Below are positions 22,201-37,200 of a DNA stretch of 64,000 bases, piece after piece (the first letter of the stretch is position 1; each line of letters starts with the position of its first letter). The notes below the pieces were generated by a model. That model was not told the origin of the DNA. It saw nothing but the letters and a program-made list of their open reading frames with translations, and made no database searches. Position numbers and translations under genes: made by a program. Origin of the DNA: Oegoconia quadripuncta (lineage: Eukaryota; Arthropoda; Insecta; Lepidoptera; Autostichidae); contig OX438741.1 in assembly GCA_949316235.1 (NCBI GenBank), positions 20,647,124 through 20,711,123 of the forward strand. The letters run 5' to 3'.

Positions 22201-25200
22201 TTACCCTGATTAGCGAAGTTAAACTGGAAGTTTTGAATTTCCGTACATGTACTCTTTAAGTAGAATATAGGTATTTTTCTTTATTTTTTAAATTTTCCCA
22301 CTAAGGAGATAATGAAAGGTAATCCAAAAAAGTCATATTTTCTTAGATCAAAAATAATTAATTCGATTCGAATCGAAATCTTTATTAACCAAATAAAACA
22401 TTTGGTTCGAGTTCTCTTTGGAGACGTAAATACAACAAATTTTGAATATCTTTTGAAAGTTATCGTTTTTCAGATTTTTTTTATGGTTAACTGGATACGC
22501 ATTTGATCACAATCTCACCTGATGGGTAGTGACGATGTGGCCGAAGATGAAGCACGCGATCTCAGTAGATGCCTATTCACCCTGCTCTTGAAGATCCCAA
22601 GGTTGTAGGATTCAGGAAAGACTGACGCCGGAAGGAAGTTCCATGCCTTGGTTGTTCGCATTATGAATGAAGAGTCGAACTGCTTAGTGCGAATGTTCGG
22701 TATGTTAACTACATACGGGTGGAATCCATCCCCGCGCCTAGAAGTCCGAATTTCTCAACTTCATGTGAAATTTTCGTCAATCTGAAAAACGATAACGTTT
22801 AAAAGATATTCAAAACTTGTTTTATTCCTTAGATCCAAAGATAAACTAAGTATAATTACGAATAATTTCTTAGAAATCATTTATTTTCAGCTACCAACTA
22901 ACAGAATTTTGAGAACCGTGAAAAAAAAACCACGACTCAAAGATTTATTTTTTTATATTTCGGACACTTACACGAATCATCCAGTCCCAAACTAAGCAAA
23001 GCTTGTACTATGGATACTAGATAACGAATAAACATACACAAATATTTATATATACATCCATGACTCGGGAATAAATGTTCGTATTCATCACACAAACATT
23101 TACCCCTCGCGGGATTCGAACCCGCAACCGTTGGTTTCGCTGTCAGGGTCACTATCCACTACACCAATCGGTCGTCATATTACAGAACACTCCGTGAACG
23201 AATCCAACTTGCGCTTGGCCGATTTCTGCGCTATGCAATTAGTATACAAGGTGCGAATATCCGTTTAAATAACGTATTACGGTCATGTAGGTATTGTGTG
23301 GACAAAAGGTCATGGTCCTATATTGGCCACCAATGACCGACCAATAGGCAATTTAGGCTAAAAAAATACACACTACACAGATGTCGCTATTTTTAACCGA
23401 CTCCAAAAAGGAGGAGGTTCTAGGTTCGTCTGTATGTTTCTTTTATGCATGTTTTACCCATATTTCACTTGCACGACATATTCAGGATGAAAGGCATACG
23501 ACCGTTACGAGGGGACACGCTCTGCAAATAAGCCGCACTCACGCTGACATCAATGTCGCCCATCACTTTCTGAGCAACCGTGTTGTTCAGGCCTGGAATA
23601 ATCTGCCGGAAGAGGTTGTCTCCGTCCAATCAGTGAATTCGTTCAAGAATACATTGGATAAATTATAAAAAAACTAGTGATGAGTGATGACTTAAATATT
23701 GATTGAATAACAACATGTAGAAATAAGCAGAACCTGTTGTGTCGTCTCTATTATGTTGTATCTGTATGTTTTTTCTTGTGTGCAATAAAAGATAAATAAA
23801 TAAACAAATAAAAAAAATAATGAACAATGTGAACTCTTCCAAAACTCTATAATAATAATATTTTCCCCAATTGTTAACTGATTTTGAGGATTGTTTTGTT
23901 ATTTAATAGGATTTATCGTCATCTAAATGTGGTTAGAATCTGTTGTTGTACTCCCGAGAAATATAGAGAGCAGAACGTTACTGATGTCGGTCGTTTTGCT
24001 AATTTTTTGCGAATCAATTATTCCAAAAGTTTTAAAAAGGCTCTACAAGATTAATCGATTTCAGCACTTTAGACGATTGGCTTTTTTTTATGCTCAATGT
24101 GTTGTTACTCGACCTCAATCACATCTGATGTTAAGTGAAGATGAGGTCGAAGGTGGAAGCGTACTGACCCGGAAACCCCAACACATTTGGGTGACTGGCT
24201 ATCTTATATACAATGCTATTAATATTGATGCTTGGCGGCAGATTTAAATAAGATGGTGGTAGCTAGCCAGGCGGACATTTAAAATGCCCTACCACCAACT
24301 GAACCGAGTACTTAAACATGTACCCCACTGGGGATCGAACTGGCAAGCTCCGAATCGTAAACCCAATGTTGTTTACATTGAGCCACGGAGGCAGTTAAAT
24401 ACAAAACTAAATACTATTTTTCGACAATTTTGTCATATTACGAATCAAAAGTTTATCTGTTTGAGGAGGACTAAACATTGTTCACTTTTATCTAAATTCC
24501 CATTTCTATTGTAGTATTCAAGGAAACTTTGCCCTTCATGAATGGTAATAATCATAAACAAATTATAATATTTTAATGGCACATGGAAAGTGCCATAAAA
24601 TTAAAAGATACCCACAGGGAGGCCCATGTCCAGCACATCCAAATACGTCGAAAACAAGGTCATCACACCACGTTACGTTTACAGTCGAGCCGTCCATTTA
24701 GGAAACCTGTACCCCAATTGACGTCACCAGTGTGTCAACGGTGACACTCGTCCGTCAGCGACTGCTCTTCTTGTATCGCTTGCAAATTGGTTGCTATTTT
24801 GTCTTTGCATTGCAAATTATTCTATATATATAAGCAAATAAGTTTGTAATTTTGACGGACTGAAGAAGCGCTATCCGACATTTACTATCATGTACCTTTG
24901 GAAAACGAGTCATACCTATTAGGATATAGATTTATATAATTAATTGCACACATTAAAACCAAAGGCGACATTGCAGTGGATTCCCTCGCATGTCGGTATC
25001 ATTGGCAATGAGGAAGTGGATAAGTTGGCAAAGGAAGCTACGGTCGATGGGGAGATATTAAGCTCTTACACAATATTAGAGAATATAATAGAAATATCTG
25101 GAAAGAATATTTTGATGTAAGATCTCGATACGAAGGTATTTGGTATAAAACCATCCAGCCCTATCTATTTTCCAAACCATGGTTCGATGATGTCGACATG

Positions 25201-28200
25201 TGCAGGACCATGGTAGTTACAGCCTTAAGGCTTCGATCCGGACACATTCCATTGAAATGAGAAAAGTACCATCTCCAGACTGTGAAGTGTGTGGAATCGT
25301 AGAGGATGTATACCATCTGTATATCTGGAGTGTGTCCGAACCGAAGCCGAAAGGTTTCAAATTAGAAACAGACTTGTTGGCAATGTTGGATGGTGCAATA
25401 GCATCTTGTCTTTCCCTAATTCAAGGGACCTTATATAAAATTGTTAAGCTAGGTATAAGTAGAAGGTAAGATGTCCTAAGCCTAGATTACCTATGAGGGT
25501 GGCATATTCTGTTATAGATAAAACCCTCTATAAATAAAAAAAGATTAAAAAAAACCGTTTGTATAATGGAGCCCGGGATTAGAGTGAGCAAAGGTGAAGG
25601 CTCGTGATAATAAAACGATTTATAAGATTCAGATGAATTTAAGTTGACACTTGAGATCGTGTTTTCTATTTAAATAGTATCACATATTTGAATTGCCGAA
25701 GTTTGACAAAACTACCGACTTCAGTAAGTTTTCACTCTTTATCTCCAGATTGCGTCACCAGATCTTAACCAAATTTATAAGGGACCACCCTGGTGATAAA
25801 CCCTATCAAATAAAAAAACAATCATCAAAATAAGTAAAATAAGTTATTTTTTTTGGAATCGCTTACAAATAGTGATACTCCATCTCAATTTTGAGATCAT
25901 TTAATTAATACAGTCTTGAATTTAAAATATAGAAAACTCCGGATTAAATAAACATAATATTATTATCATCAAGGTATACAAGTCAAAATAAAAGTTAAAC
26001 CCACTGAAATGAGACCTTGCATTATTGAGATACTTTCGGACTGGGCAGACACTAGATCTAGCATGGGCCCTATTGCGTAGATTCGTTATTACCGTACATT
26101 GTTTGTAAACCAAGGTAGTGTCCTATCCCGAATCTTTACAGCTCTCTCAGGTGCGTGTTTCTGATATGATTCCATGATCCGCTCATCGAAAAGGGAAACC
26201 ATAAGATCAACGCTATCCAGATCGCCAATGCTGTCAACTAATTCAAGATCCCTATCAAAGTCTTCTCTGTTTACATTTTTGAGAGGTCTGTAGATTAGTT
26301 TTCTAGGGGGCAGTCTTAGCCTCTTGATTTTAAATTCAGCCAGTATATGGGTAACTTTGGTATTAGCTGCTGTTGCATCCGTCACAATTAAATCGCTTAG
26401 AGTTACACTACTCGCTGTGAAATTAGTTGGCTGTGCAATAATGTTATTCAAATTGGTATAATGTAAAAATTGCGTAAGCCATGAAGTGTTGCCGATGTTA
26501 GTATCAAGGAGGTTAATATTAAAATCACCCAACAAGATAATGTTGTCGGCATGTGAGAAAGACGTTACAGAGTCAGTAAGAGAGCCAAAGAAACTATTGA
26601 CATTAACCTATTGTGGACGATACGCAGTTTCAATTAACAAACGCTTTTCAAATTTATCGTTGTATGTAAAAGGGGCAAGAAGACAGAAACGTATAATTTG
26701 GTTAGGCTATGTGGAAACTAAATACTTGTAGTATGTTTGTCGGTTGTAACAATGAATTTGGATTCCTGCTCTTGAATAAATGCCAACAAGAATGGAGTAC
26801 TCCAAAACTGGGGGCTTATATAAAATTTTAATTCCAGGATACAAATTATTGAAATTGTGGATAATGACAGCTTTTTCAATGTCAGTTTATAAACCGGGAA
26901 TATCTACTCAAAACGTAAAATTAGAGGGAATTAGAGAGTTAATTAAATAAACTAATGACGTAAGTAGACAGGAAAAAGGATTTTTTATATATGTGATATA
27001 ATAATATACTTTCTTGTAAGGTCTGGGCGTGTCTAAATAGCTGTCAAACTTTCTTCGGCGACAGACAAACCCCCTTGTTCTATCCATGGAACTTGGCCCC
27101 TTTTTCACACTTATATGTTTAGTATTGATGCTACGTAACCTAATGGTTTTATATTGCAAATAGGTACACAGAAAAGAATTGGTCACACAAGTAACTTCAT
27201 ATAGGTACTTTAAGTTACAAAGTTATTTTAGTGATCTAAAAATAATAACTATGTGTCTGTTTAACTACATAAAGGCTTAAAATAGTTCCAATGGCATATT
27301 TTTTGCTTTACCACATAGTTAACGCCATGTACTCGCACTAACTGCTCTATTGATCGTAGTTACAAGTTAAGTTGTTAGTAAAACCTGTTCAGTTCATGGC
27401 AATTAGAATTATTGCAGAAGTACATAACCATTATAACTCAAATTGTTACTGGTCTCCACAATAAACTTAAACTTCAATCCTTATTTCTTTTTATAATAAT
27501 AATCTTTATTTAAGCCTCACAACCGCCTCCATGGCTCAATGTAAACAACATTGCGTTTACGATTCGGAGGTTACGGGTTCGATCCGATCGTTCGATGTTT
27601 AAGTACTCGGTTTGGTTGGCGGTAGGGCATTTTAAATTTATCTAAATCTGCCGCCAAGCAGCAATGTCAATAGCATTGTTATGTTCCGGTTGTCAGAGAT
27701 AAGATAGCCAGTCCCCCAAATGTGTTGGGGTTTCCGGATCAGTACGCTTCCACCTTCGACCGCTTCTTCACTTAACATCAGGTGTGATTGAGGTCAAGTA
27801 CCAACCCGTTGTGCATAAAAAAAGACTTACAGTTTTTATTTAATATGATGGTACAAATTACATTTTGGGTCTTTTTGCGAATGATATCTATTTGTGGTCC
27901 TTTGATCTCTATACTAGAGGTGAGGCCTCTATTATAGAGAACAGTGTTCCTCTATGTATCTAGTATTAGGAGTCGATAGGGTTATGAACGGACGATAACT
28001 TATAATTATGCGGTATACAATGGGGCTTTTTGTTATATACATATACTGGATGAGTTTTTTACCGTATGGAAATAAATAGGACAATTAGGTAAGTGAAATA
28101 GAAGATGTTGGCATATGTAGTTTTTTTTTTCAAAACGATCATTCGAATAAAGCGTTAATTGTGTCATTTGAAGGTCGCGTTTTTAGCCTATTTTACGTGA

Positions 28201-31200
28201 GCGTCGTCGGTGGCGCAGTGGAGGAGACAGTCTCCTAATTTGGGATGTCAAAGTTCGATCCACAGGCAGGCCATGTACCAATGAGTTTTTTAAATTTAAT
28301 TTAAATACTTACTAAAGTAATATCCTAATATTCCATGACTCACTGCCCATGTTTCTCATCACGAAAGATGATGAAGATTCCATCGACTGATGATAGTTAG
28401 TCGCAAAATGTTTATACTATTTTAATTTAACTTACCCAAACCTATTTGTCAAAAATTTGTATAAGGTATAAATTTCTATGTACATAGTTTTATAGTGTGA
28501 TCGTACTTTGAGTATTGTGCTCTTTGTAGTTTGCCTTGGAGTGCATGCCAGATAATTTTTGTTTAAATGATTTTGTAAGATGTAGTACATGCACTCTATT
28601 GGTAAACCTAAAAAACAAATAATATTGTAAACCTATTACTTGTTTTTTAGGTTCACTAATAGACTGGGCGGGCCATGTTTGTCGTATGCCAGACGACATG
28701 TGGGCCAAAATCGCCACTACCTGGAGCCCACCATTAGAAAGAAGGCGTCGCGGCAGGCCGAAAAGGAGATGGCGGGATGAGTTGGATAAGTTCCTAACCA
28801 ACTGGTCGGAGGAGGCCTGGGATAGAGAGCCGTGGAGAGAGAGGAGGGAGGTCTTTGCCCAGCAGTGGGATAGTATGGGCTCCTAATAATAATAATTGTA
28901 AACCTACCTATATGGGCAGTGGCGTGCACTGCCTTTTGTCACATGGTAGGCAGAAGGATAAAATTTGCTATTAAATGAGAAAAAATACAACTACATAATA
29001 ATAACTTACTTTTATAGCAATCCTCGCAATTGTTTAGAATATTTCTGATCATATCAGTATGAATCAGCTAACTTGACAATGTACTTCGAGAAAAGCCTAC
29101 AATTTGCTAGGGTAGGCACTGCCGTTCTGCCTGTATGGATGGCACGCCAGTGTATATGGGTTACAGATTGACGATCTGTTTGGTGTAGTGGTTTGAAACT
29201 CTGCTGCTATACCAAAAGGTCGCGGGTTCGAATGCCGCTGGGGCACTATGTTTGTATGATGTGTACCCGGGTTATGGATGTTTTTCATTTATATATGTAT
29301 TTATTTACAAAAAAAAATGTATTTGTGTAGTGTATCAACCATCTGGTATCCACAACACAAGCCTAGTTGCTTAGTGTGGAACTAGATGGCGCTGTCTGTC
29401 CTGTATATGTAGGGGTAGGCCGACTTCCATTTGCTACAATCCTGACACACCTGACACATACAGGCGCAGGTTCAGGTATACACTACAAAATAGACACACT
29501 CCTACGATTCTGTTACTAACATTGCCTAGAGCATTAATAGACACCAATGACACTTAAGGCTGGTTTACACAGTCCGAGCTGCTGCCTTGCCAGTAGATAG
29601 CTACTCGGTTTGTCTACTCGTACGCCAGTAGCTCGGCTCGCCTTTGCTGTTTACACGACACCTAGCTACTGCCCAGTCTGAGTTGAGTCGCGATGTCGAG
29701 TGAACTTTGTTTCCACTCACAACTGTCCGGCTGGCACTGGCGAGCTACTGCCGAACGCGTCCAAACGATGCGAGCGACGGCCGAGCCGCTGTCATGTGCG
29801 AGTTGCTGCCGGGTGAGAGGCGAGTGAAAACAAAAAATGTTGAAGTAACTCGGATGCGAGCTACTGACCAACTCGCACGTACGAGTTACTCGTAAGTTAC
29901 GTCCAAACAGTGCGAGTTACTGCAGTGCAGCTACTCGGAAGGCTGACTCGTACGCTAGCTCGCACAGTGTAGACCAGCCATTACTCGTACTCCCCTACTG
30001 TTATCCTCGCATGAGCCTAATCTTGACAAACAAATAAAATTTTTCATCTTTGCCGGAATCAGTGTTTCAACTCCATACAATGGAACGATTGTATTTTCTC
30101 TACTTGGTGACGTTTTATTTTACCCTATATTATATATACATATATATTTTATCTTACATTTGCATAAAAATTTAAGTAGGTACTATTTTGAGAGCGTGCA
30201 GTATTTATTTTGTTGTAATCGAAGTAGATACATGTTATTAGCGTCTCTGTCGCCCGTTCCCACGCAAAAATTCTAAGGGTGAAGTATCTCGGCGCGCCTG
30301 TCATATTTGCGAAAATACCTGCGGTGTTAAAAACGTTTACTGGGTGTATTTGTAATCTGTGAAAAGTAATAGCTACGGGAATATATTATCAATGGATATA
30401 ATGAATGAACACTACTACAGCTATAATACAAAAAATTAGAAAATTTTTATGAGTTGTAATATGTGGGTATCCCTATATCCACGATATAATTGGTATTTTT
30501 ACGGAAAGTACAGATTTATTTCATGTTTTTCTTAAGAAACGGGTAATTCAATAAATTGGAAGCTCTATGGCAGGTTTCTAAGCCCGTTCTAATAAAACAC
30601 AGTAGTTGGAATTCTATGCCTATACTCCCACCCAAAGAGAAAAAAATTATTTTCGCAAATACAGACTAAATATCATAGCTAACATAACATGGCGCACATT
30701 ATTGGATGCGGAATTTAATAGAGAACAAGTTCAAACACAGTCCAAAGGAATTGGAACTCTATAATCATTACAATTGAGAGTTGAAAGTCGGGTGTCCGTG
30801 GGCACCGATCGGTGTCCGCGAGTGTTGTCGGTATAAAATTTTTTTGGCACCGATCGGTGCCCGCGTCCGTCTAAGGTTAATGCTCATGAAAAAGCAGGTA
30901 TTTACAAGAAATTAAAAAAAAGAATAAAATTGAATACAAAATCACGGTAACAGACTAGAACACGTTTCCTCTATGATTATGATAAGTATATTTTGTGATA
31001 TACTTTTTTAAATAACTTAGAACAAGTACTGAATGTCTAAGTAATCGGTCTAAAGTTTGCACATGCTTAAATGTATTTATATCATCATACTTCGACTGGT
31101 GGCCGTGTATTCCCATGTGACTTCATATACGAGGTCATTATATAAATAATGTACCTCGTGTTACGATAAATGGAATAGCAGTCGTTGATTAACCCACGCT

Positions 31201-34200
31201 TGTACTTTAATTTTGTTCTTATCAAGTTATGATTTGTCACGGCAATGTTACACATTATCGTTTGAGAAAATAAGTAATAATATAAACTCGCCTGCGGTTT
31301 CTAATCTACATACTAGCTCTACTTATGTTTAAGTCTAGGCAAAATGCACTTTATTGATAGATTGATTAAGTCTTTATTTGTTTCCACAGTCCCACACATA
31401 CATTTAGCTTATACATATTACATACATACGTAACGTCACGATCTTTATCCCAGATAACGCCGCCTCCGTGGCTCAATGTAAACAGCATTGGGTTTACGAT
31501 TCGGAGGTCGCAAGTTCGATCCCCAACGGGGTACATGTTTAAGTACTCGGTTTGGTTGGTGGTAGGGCATTTTAAATGTCCGCCTGGCTAGCTACCACCA
31601 TTTTATCTAAATCTGCCGCCAAGCAGCAATGTTAATAGCATTTTTGTGATCCGGTTGTCAGAGATAAGATAGCCAGTCTCCCAAATGAGTTGGGGTTTCC
31701 GGGTCAATACGCTTCCACCTTCGACCTCATCTTCACTTAACATCAGGTGTGATTGAGGTCAAGTATCAACCCGTTGTGCATAAAAAAATATAGGGTAACA
31801 AATCAACAACAATAACATAATTTTGTTAGTGTTATAAAATGTTTGTGCTGCAGCAGTACAAATGGGTCATAGTTCAGTGTATTAAATTGCTCATTGAGCA
31901 AAATACTGATTTTCAACTATCCCCTAAGGAGCAGAGCAACGTCGAAGCCAAACAAGAGGCAACAACAAGTAAATAGCAATTTTGAGACTCTTGAAATAGT
32001 TGTATTTTAGGAGTCTCAAAAGAGGTGGTTAATGCAGAAACGATGTACTTAAAGCATTTAAAATGTTAAATCTACTAGAATAATTAATAATATATAAAGT
32101 CGTCCTCCTTTCGTAATTTAAAACTGCTTCGCCAAACCAAACGAGCAACTCGATTACTTTTTACACAAGTGACACAATGGAGTCATTAAATTAGACGCGT
32201 ACGCCCAGCAAAAATTATGGAACTATTATGACATCAGAAACAAACTTGAATACCTACTATATCAAAATACCCTAAAAAAAAAAGAATATTTGCTATCGAG
32301 ATGCCAAAAGAACGTTAGTTTCACAAGAAAAAGTTTATTTCTTGTGAAACTAATGTACTAATGTACATTCTTGTGAAAATAATGAAAATAACAGAGTCTG
32401 TTATGTAAATCTATAATAATTAAATGTGAAAACAGTGTCTTATTCAACCATAACACATGCACACAAAAAGAATAGAAAGAGAGAAACTAAACAAACTTAC
32501 ATAAGAGGGAGCCGAGCGTCCGGTGGCTCCAGGTAAGCCATGTACCACCGAGGTTTTAATTTTACTTATATGCATTTATCCGACTGCTCTTAAACGGTAA
32601 AGGAAAACATCGTGAGAAAACCTACATGCCTGAGAAATTAAAAAAATAATCGAAGGCCATGAAGCCCCCAGCCCGCATTGGGTTAACGTGGCGGACTATG
32701 GCCCATATAATATGAGGGAAGGTCCATATCGCTGCAGTGGGATATTTACGGACTGATGATGTGAGCCTCCGGTGGCGCCGTTATCAAATTTTTAATTATC
32801 ACATTAATTTTAAAAAGGAAATGCGAAAAGCAATTACGTGTAGGTATACTATCATCATCTTATTTAAGAGCTATGCTCTTGTGTACACTTAGTACTCTTG
32901 TGTACGGTAGTGTACACTATATAAGAGGCTCACAAGGCCTCCCATCTCCGTTTAGCAGATTCTGACAAAACCATTTAACGTAAGAACTATATGTTGTCTT
33001 ATATAGTAGGCATCTATACTTATACCATCTTCTTTACCGCTTTAATTTTAAAATTAATAAAATATTTGATGAGAGTGCCAATGGACGCTCGGGACCCTCT
33101 TAAGTTGCAGTTGATTTGCCCCAAAGAGGAATTAAAAATATTTCGACTATACAATCATAATGCTGTCAAGATGAAACCACTCTATATTGCAAAAGATTTA
33201 CCAAATGCCACCACACAAGACTATATGTAAAGAATTTATGTTCATTAGTATTGTTACGTAATGCATTTCAATAAAAACATAAATTGCAGGAAGTTACATG
33301 TGAATACAGACAGACCTATTACTATATGACCTCCACCTTTATTTAACTAATACCAGCTACAGGACGCGGCTCCGCCCGTGTAAATTCAGTTTGTCGTGAA
33401 AACTAAACTCGCGACCGTCCGTTTCTACATATTAGCAACACTAACTACATACATACATTAAGTCACGACCTTTATCCTAAATGGGATATCCCAAAGATCA
33501 GAGATATCCCAAACTAAAGCGTTTGGGTGCTCCAAACATTAAAACAAGCATTAATCATGCTTGAAATAACATCCACGGGTCACCTTTCGGAATATACAGA
33601 AATGCACACATGACATGGGGGTGAGCCTATCGCTGTTAACACGTGCAAGTCTTTAGATGTTTTGGGTGGAAGGTACGACACCCATGGGAAGAGATGGGTT
33701 GGTTTACGTGCCGTAACCACACGGCACAACACTAAGTACCTAGCTACAAAATCGCAAATTATGCGCAAGGGACTATTCTAAAATTATGCGATTAATTGTG
33801 CGATAAAAGTACTTTTATAATATTTATAATTTGTATATATTTACCTATAGTATTTATATATGTATATATTTGACTCACTTTGCTCATGTTTCTTTTAAGA
33901 ATGCTCAATGAATTGACCTTATATGCTGTATTTAAAAGACCCACCGGTAAAAGATACTCAATTATGTTTTTTTATGCATAACGGGTACTTAAGAATAAGA
34001 ATAAGAAACTTGACCTAATCACATCTGATGTTAAGTGAAGATGAGGCCGAAAGTGGGAGCACTGACTCGGAAAGCAACTCATTTGGGGGACTGGCTATCT
34101 TATTTCTGACAACCGGATCACAACAATTTAGATAAGATGGTGGTAGCTTACCAGGCGGATATTTAAAATGCCCTACCATTAACCAAACCAGGGATTCTAA

Positions 34201-37200
34201 ACATGTACCCCGCTGGGGATCGAACCCTGATTTAAGATTCGTAAATGCTATACAGGGTGAATTTGAATTTTATCCCAAAAATTGGTGACGCCACTCTTGA
34301 TTACGAACAACTTTCCCTAAGGAACCATGGTCTAATTCGATCAAATAATTTTCGAATACCCATACAAAGTAAACCATCTTGAAACCACCTTTAATATGGA
34401 AGTCCAACAATTTTCGGCTGGTGACTCCACTCCTGATTATGACCCACGATCGACTAGGACCCATTTATTTATTATTTATTTATTTATTTAACACTTTATT
34501 GCATATATAAGTATACAAACATACATTGAACAAACATAGGACAGAAATTACAATACACAAAAGGCGAGCTTATCTCTGTAAGAGATTTCTTCCAGCAAAC
34601 CGTCGGAAGGAAAAATGAAATTAAAGTTTTTTATTGCAGACAAAGAACGATACTTAAAATATAGAACAATATTTATAAGACAAAAATTATATAGATATTA
34701 AACACAATAAATACATAATATAAAGGCCTATATACTAAAATACATATTAATAAATACCTACGTATAATATATATAATATATCAAATACTTATATAGATAT
34801 CTATAAATAGGCTGACTGAGTTACTGAAACAACTTGAGATAGTGTTCCTTTAGTCGAGTTTTAAAAATGGGTAGGGATTGGCTATCGCGTATATCAGTGG
34901 GAAGTTCATTCCATAATCGAATTCAGCCGAAAATTTTGTATGGGTAATCGAAAATTTTTTGATCGAATTCGGCAATGGTACCTAGTGGAAAGTTGTTCGT
35001 AATCAGGAGTGGAGTCACCAGTTAACAGGAATTACATTAATTATATTTCACCCTGTATTGTTTATATTTAGCCACGGAGGCGGTTCAAGTATGTAGGTAT
35101 ATTTACATAGAAATAACATGGTACGGTGAGTGACCTCACTGTTTTATTATTGTTTAAAAAAGTCGAATCATTTGAATATTTGAAGAGGAAAATTATAGGG
35201 ATTTTATTATTTTTAACTACGTGGTACGTAACGTGAATTTATAATATTTATATGATAATTCTGAAAAACGGTTATTGCCTCATCTCGACGTCTTTAGGTG
35301 ACGACTCTATCACGTATGTAAGTAGGTTCACATTTTATATTTGGTACAGACGATATGTGTAAAACACACGATATGCTCCGACGGGTTTACGCTCGACCTC
35401 AATTACACCTGATGTTAAGTGAAGATGAGGTCGAAGGTGGAAGCGCGCTCTCCTGGAACCCCTAACTTATGGGTGTTACCCTCATCTTATCTGAAGCAGC
35501 CCGAATATTACTATAATACCAATACAGCTGTTTGACGTCCAATTTAGATAAGATCGTAATAGCTGGCCAGGCCAATTGCTCTACCACAAACCAAACATAG
35601 TACTAAACATGTACTCTCAGGAAATCGACCCCGCAACCTCCGTTTTGTAAACTTTATGTTGAACATTACGCCACAGACGGTTAAAATGAATAATGGACAA
35701 ATTATAATAATAATAACATCCTTGGACGTACACACATCGCCATCTAGTTCCACACTAAAGCTCTAAGTATTCCAAAATGTTGCTTAAGCGTAGATCTGCT
35801 CTTGGAAGAAAGTAAGAGATGCCGCTATACAAGATACATATAGTTGTCCCTTTTTAACTGTCCTCAAGCGATCTCTGCTTGTGTAACATTCTGTAATACG
35901 GGCGACTAGGCGTGAGTTATGTATACCAGATGGTTAATATAGGTACTACACGAATTTTTTGTTTGTAATATCATGCTAGTAGTGTAACAATCAATCTAAC
36001 TTACAATCATTATCGGTGATGAAGTTAGAGTAATCGCTCTAAAGTTAAGTTACAAAATAAACTTAGCCAAATTTAATTACAAAATGGACCTAATTCAGAG
36101 TGGCCGCTAATTATAATTAGCTTTAGTTGACAGCCGCTAAACACCTTTGCTATTCTGAAATGTCTGTCAAAATCAAATGATAGGAATAAATTGAATATGA
36201 CGTTTCTAATTTTAAACGGCTAACTCAACTTAGACTTAGCGGCTCAAAAGCTATTCTAGGATGGCCATTTTAGGATGAAATAAGAACTGTCATCGCTAAT
36301 TTTAGTCGGGACCTCCAGACGTGCCACTTAAAATTAAATTGTATGTAAATACGTCAATTTGAATATGGTTTGAATACTAGTTGTCAAAAATGGAACGTAG
36401 AGACAAAAAATGAAAAAATATTATTCTCTAACCGTGGTCATTCCTTTTGCGCTTGCTTAAATGTACCTGGAATGTGCTCCGCTGTCTTTCCTGACCACTT
36501 TAAAAAAATGATAGCACAGATAGCAGTAAATTGTCAAATGCCGCGAAAATTATGTAAAATGTGGAGAGAAAGTTGAAAATTACAAAAAATAAATATAATA
36601 AACGTGTGTAAGATCTTAAAAAAGTAAGATTTAATCATAAGAAGTAATAAAATATGGAATTAATATCGATATCATTCATTCATTCGGTCACATGATTTTT
36701 AAAATGGTAACACACATCCAATTCAACCTATCCAAAACTTAGCCCACCACAGACAACTTAGCCGGTGTTTAAAACCTTTCTTAATTTAGTTGGATGACCG
36801 TTTTGGAATAACAAATGGTTTAGCTAAGATTAAAATCCGCGTAAAATTTAGGAATTAGTTTTAGATTTAGCTTTAGACGATGGGCGCCAGAATTAGGTCC
36901 AATATCAGATTTGTTTCTCTTCTAAATTTGTAAGTAATTTGTGTACAAAAATGTCCAAGGAACAACACTCAGCCACAGTTTCGTTGTACATGAGGCAAAT
37001 TCTCACTAAGTTAGATTATAACTTCATCACCGATAATGATTGTCTGTTATATTGATTATTACACTACTAGCATGATATTAATATTTCATTCTGTGCATAC
37101 ATACCCAGAGATATAGTCTAGTTTTATAAGCTCTATGTATACCTATTCCGCCTTATTATACTGTAACTTGTTCCGTATGCCCAATAAAATAAAATAAATA

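Larger units (their letters stand above)
33966..35086 (-). mobile_element. SINE1 copy split by a nested MITE
   Basis: The reverse SINE1 begins at 33966, breaks after GATTCGTAAATGCTA at about 34250, and resumes with TTGTTTATATTTAGCCACGG at about 35058. The 0.8-kb gap is filled by the element at 34253-35055. Confidence 0.82.
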
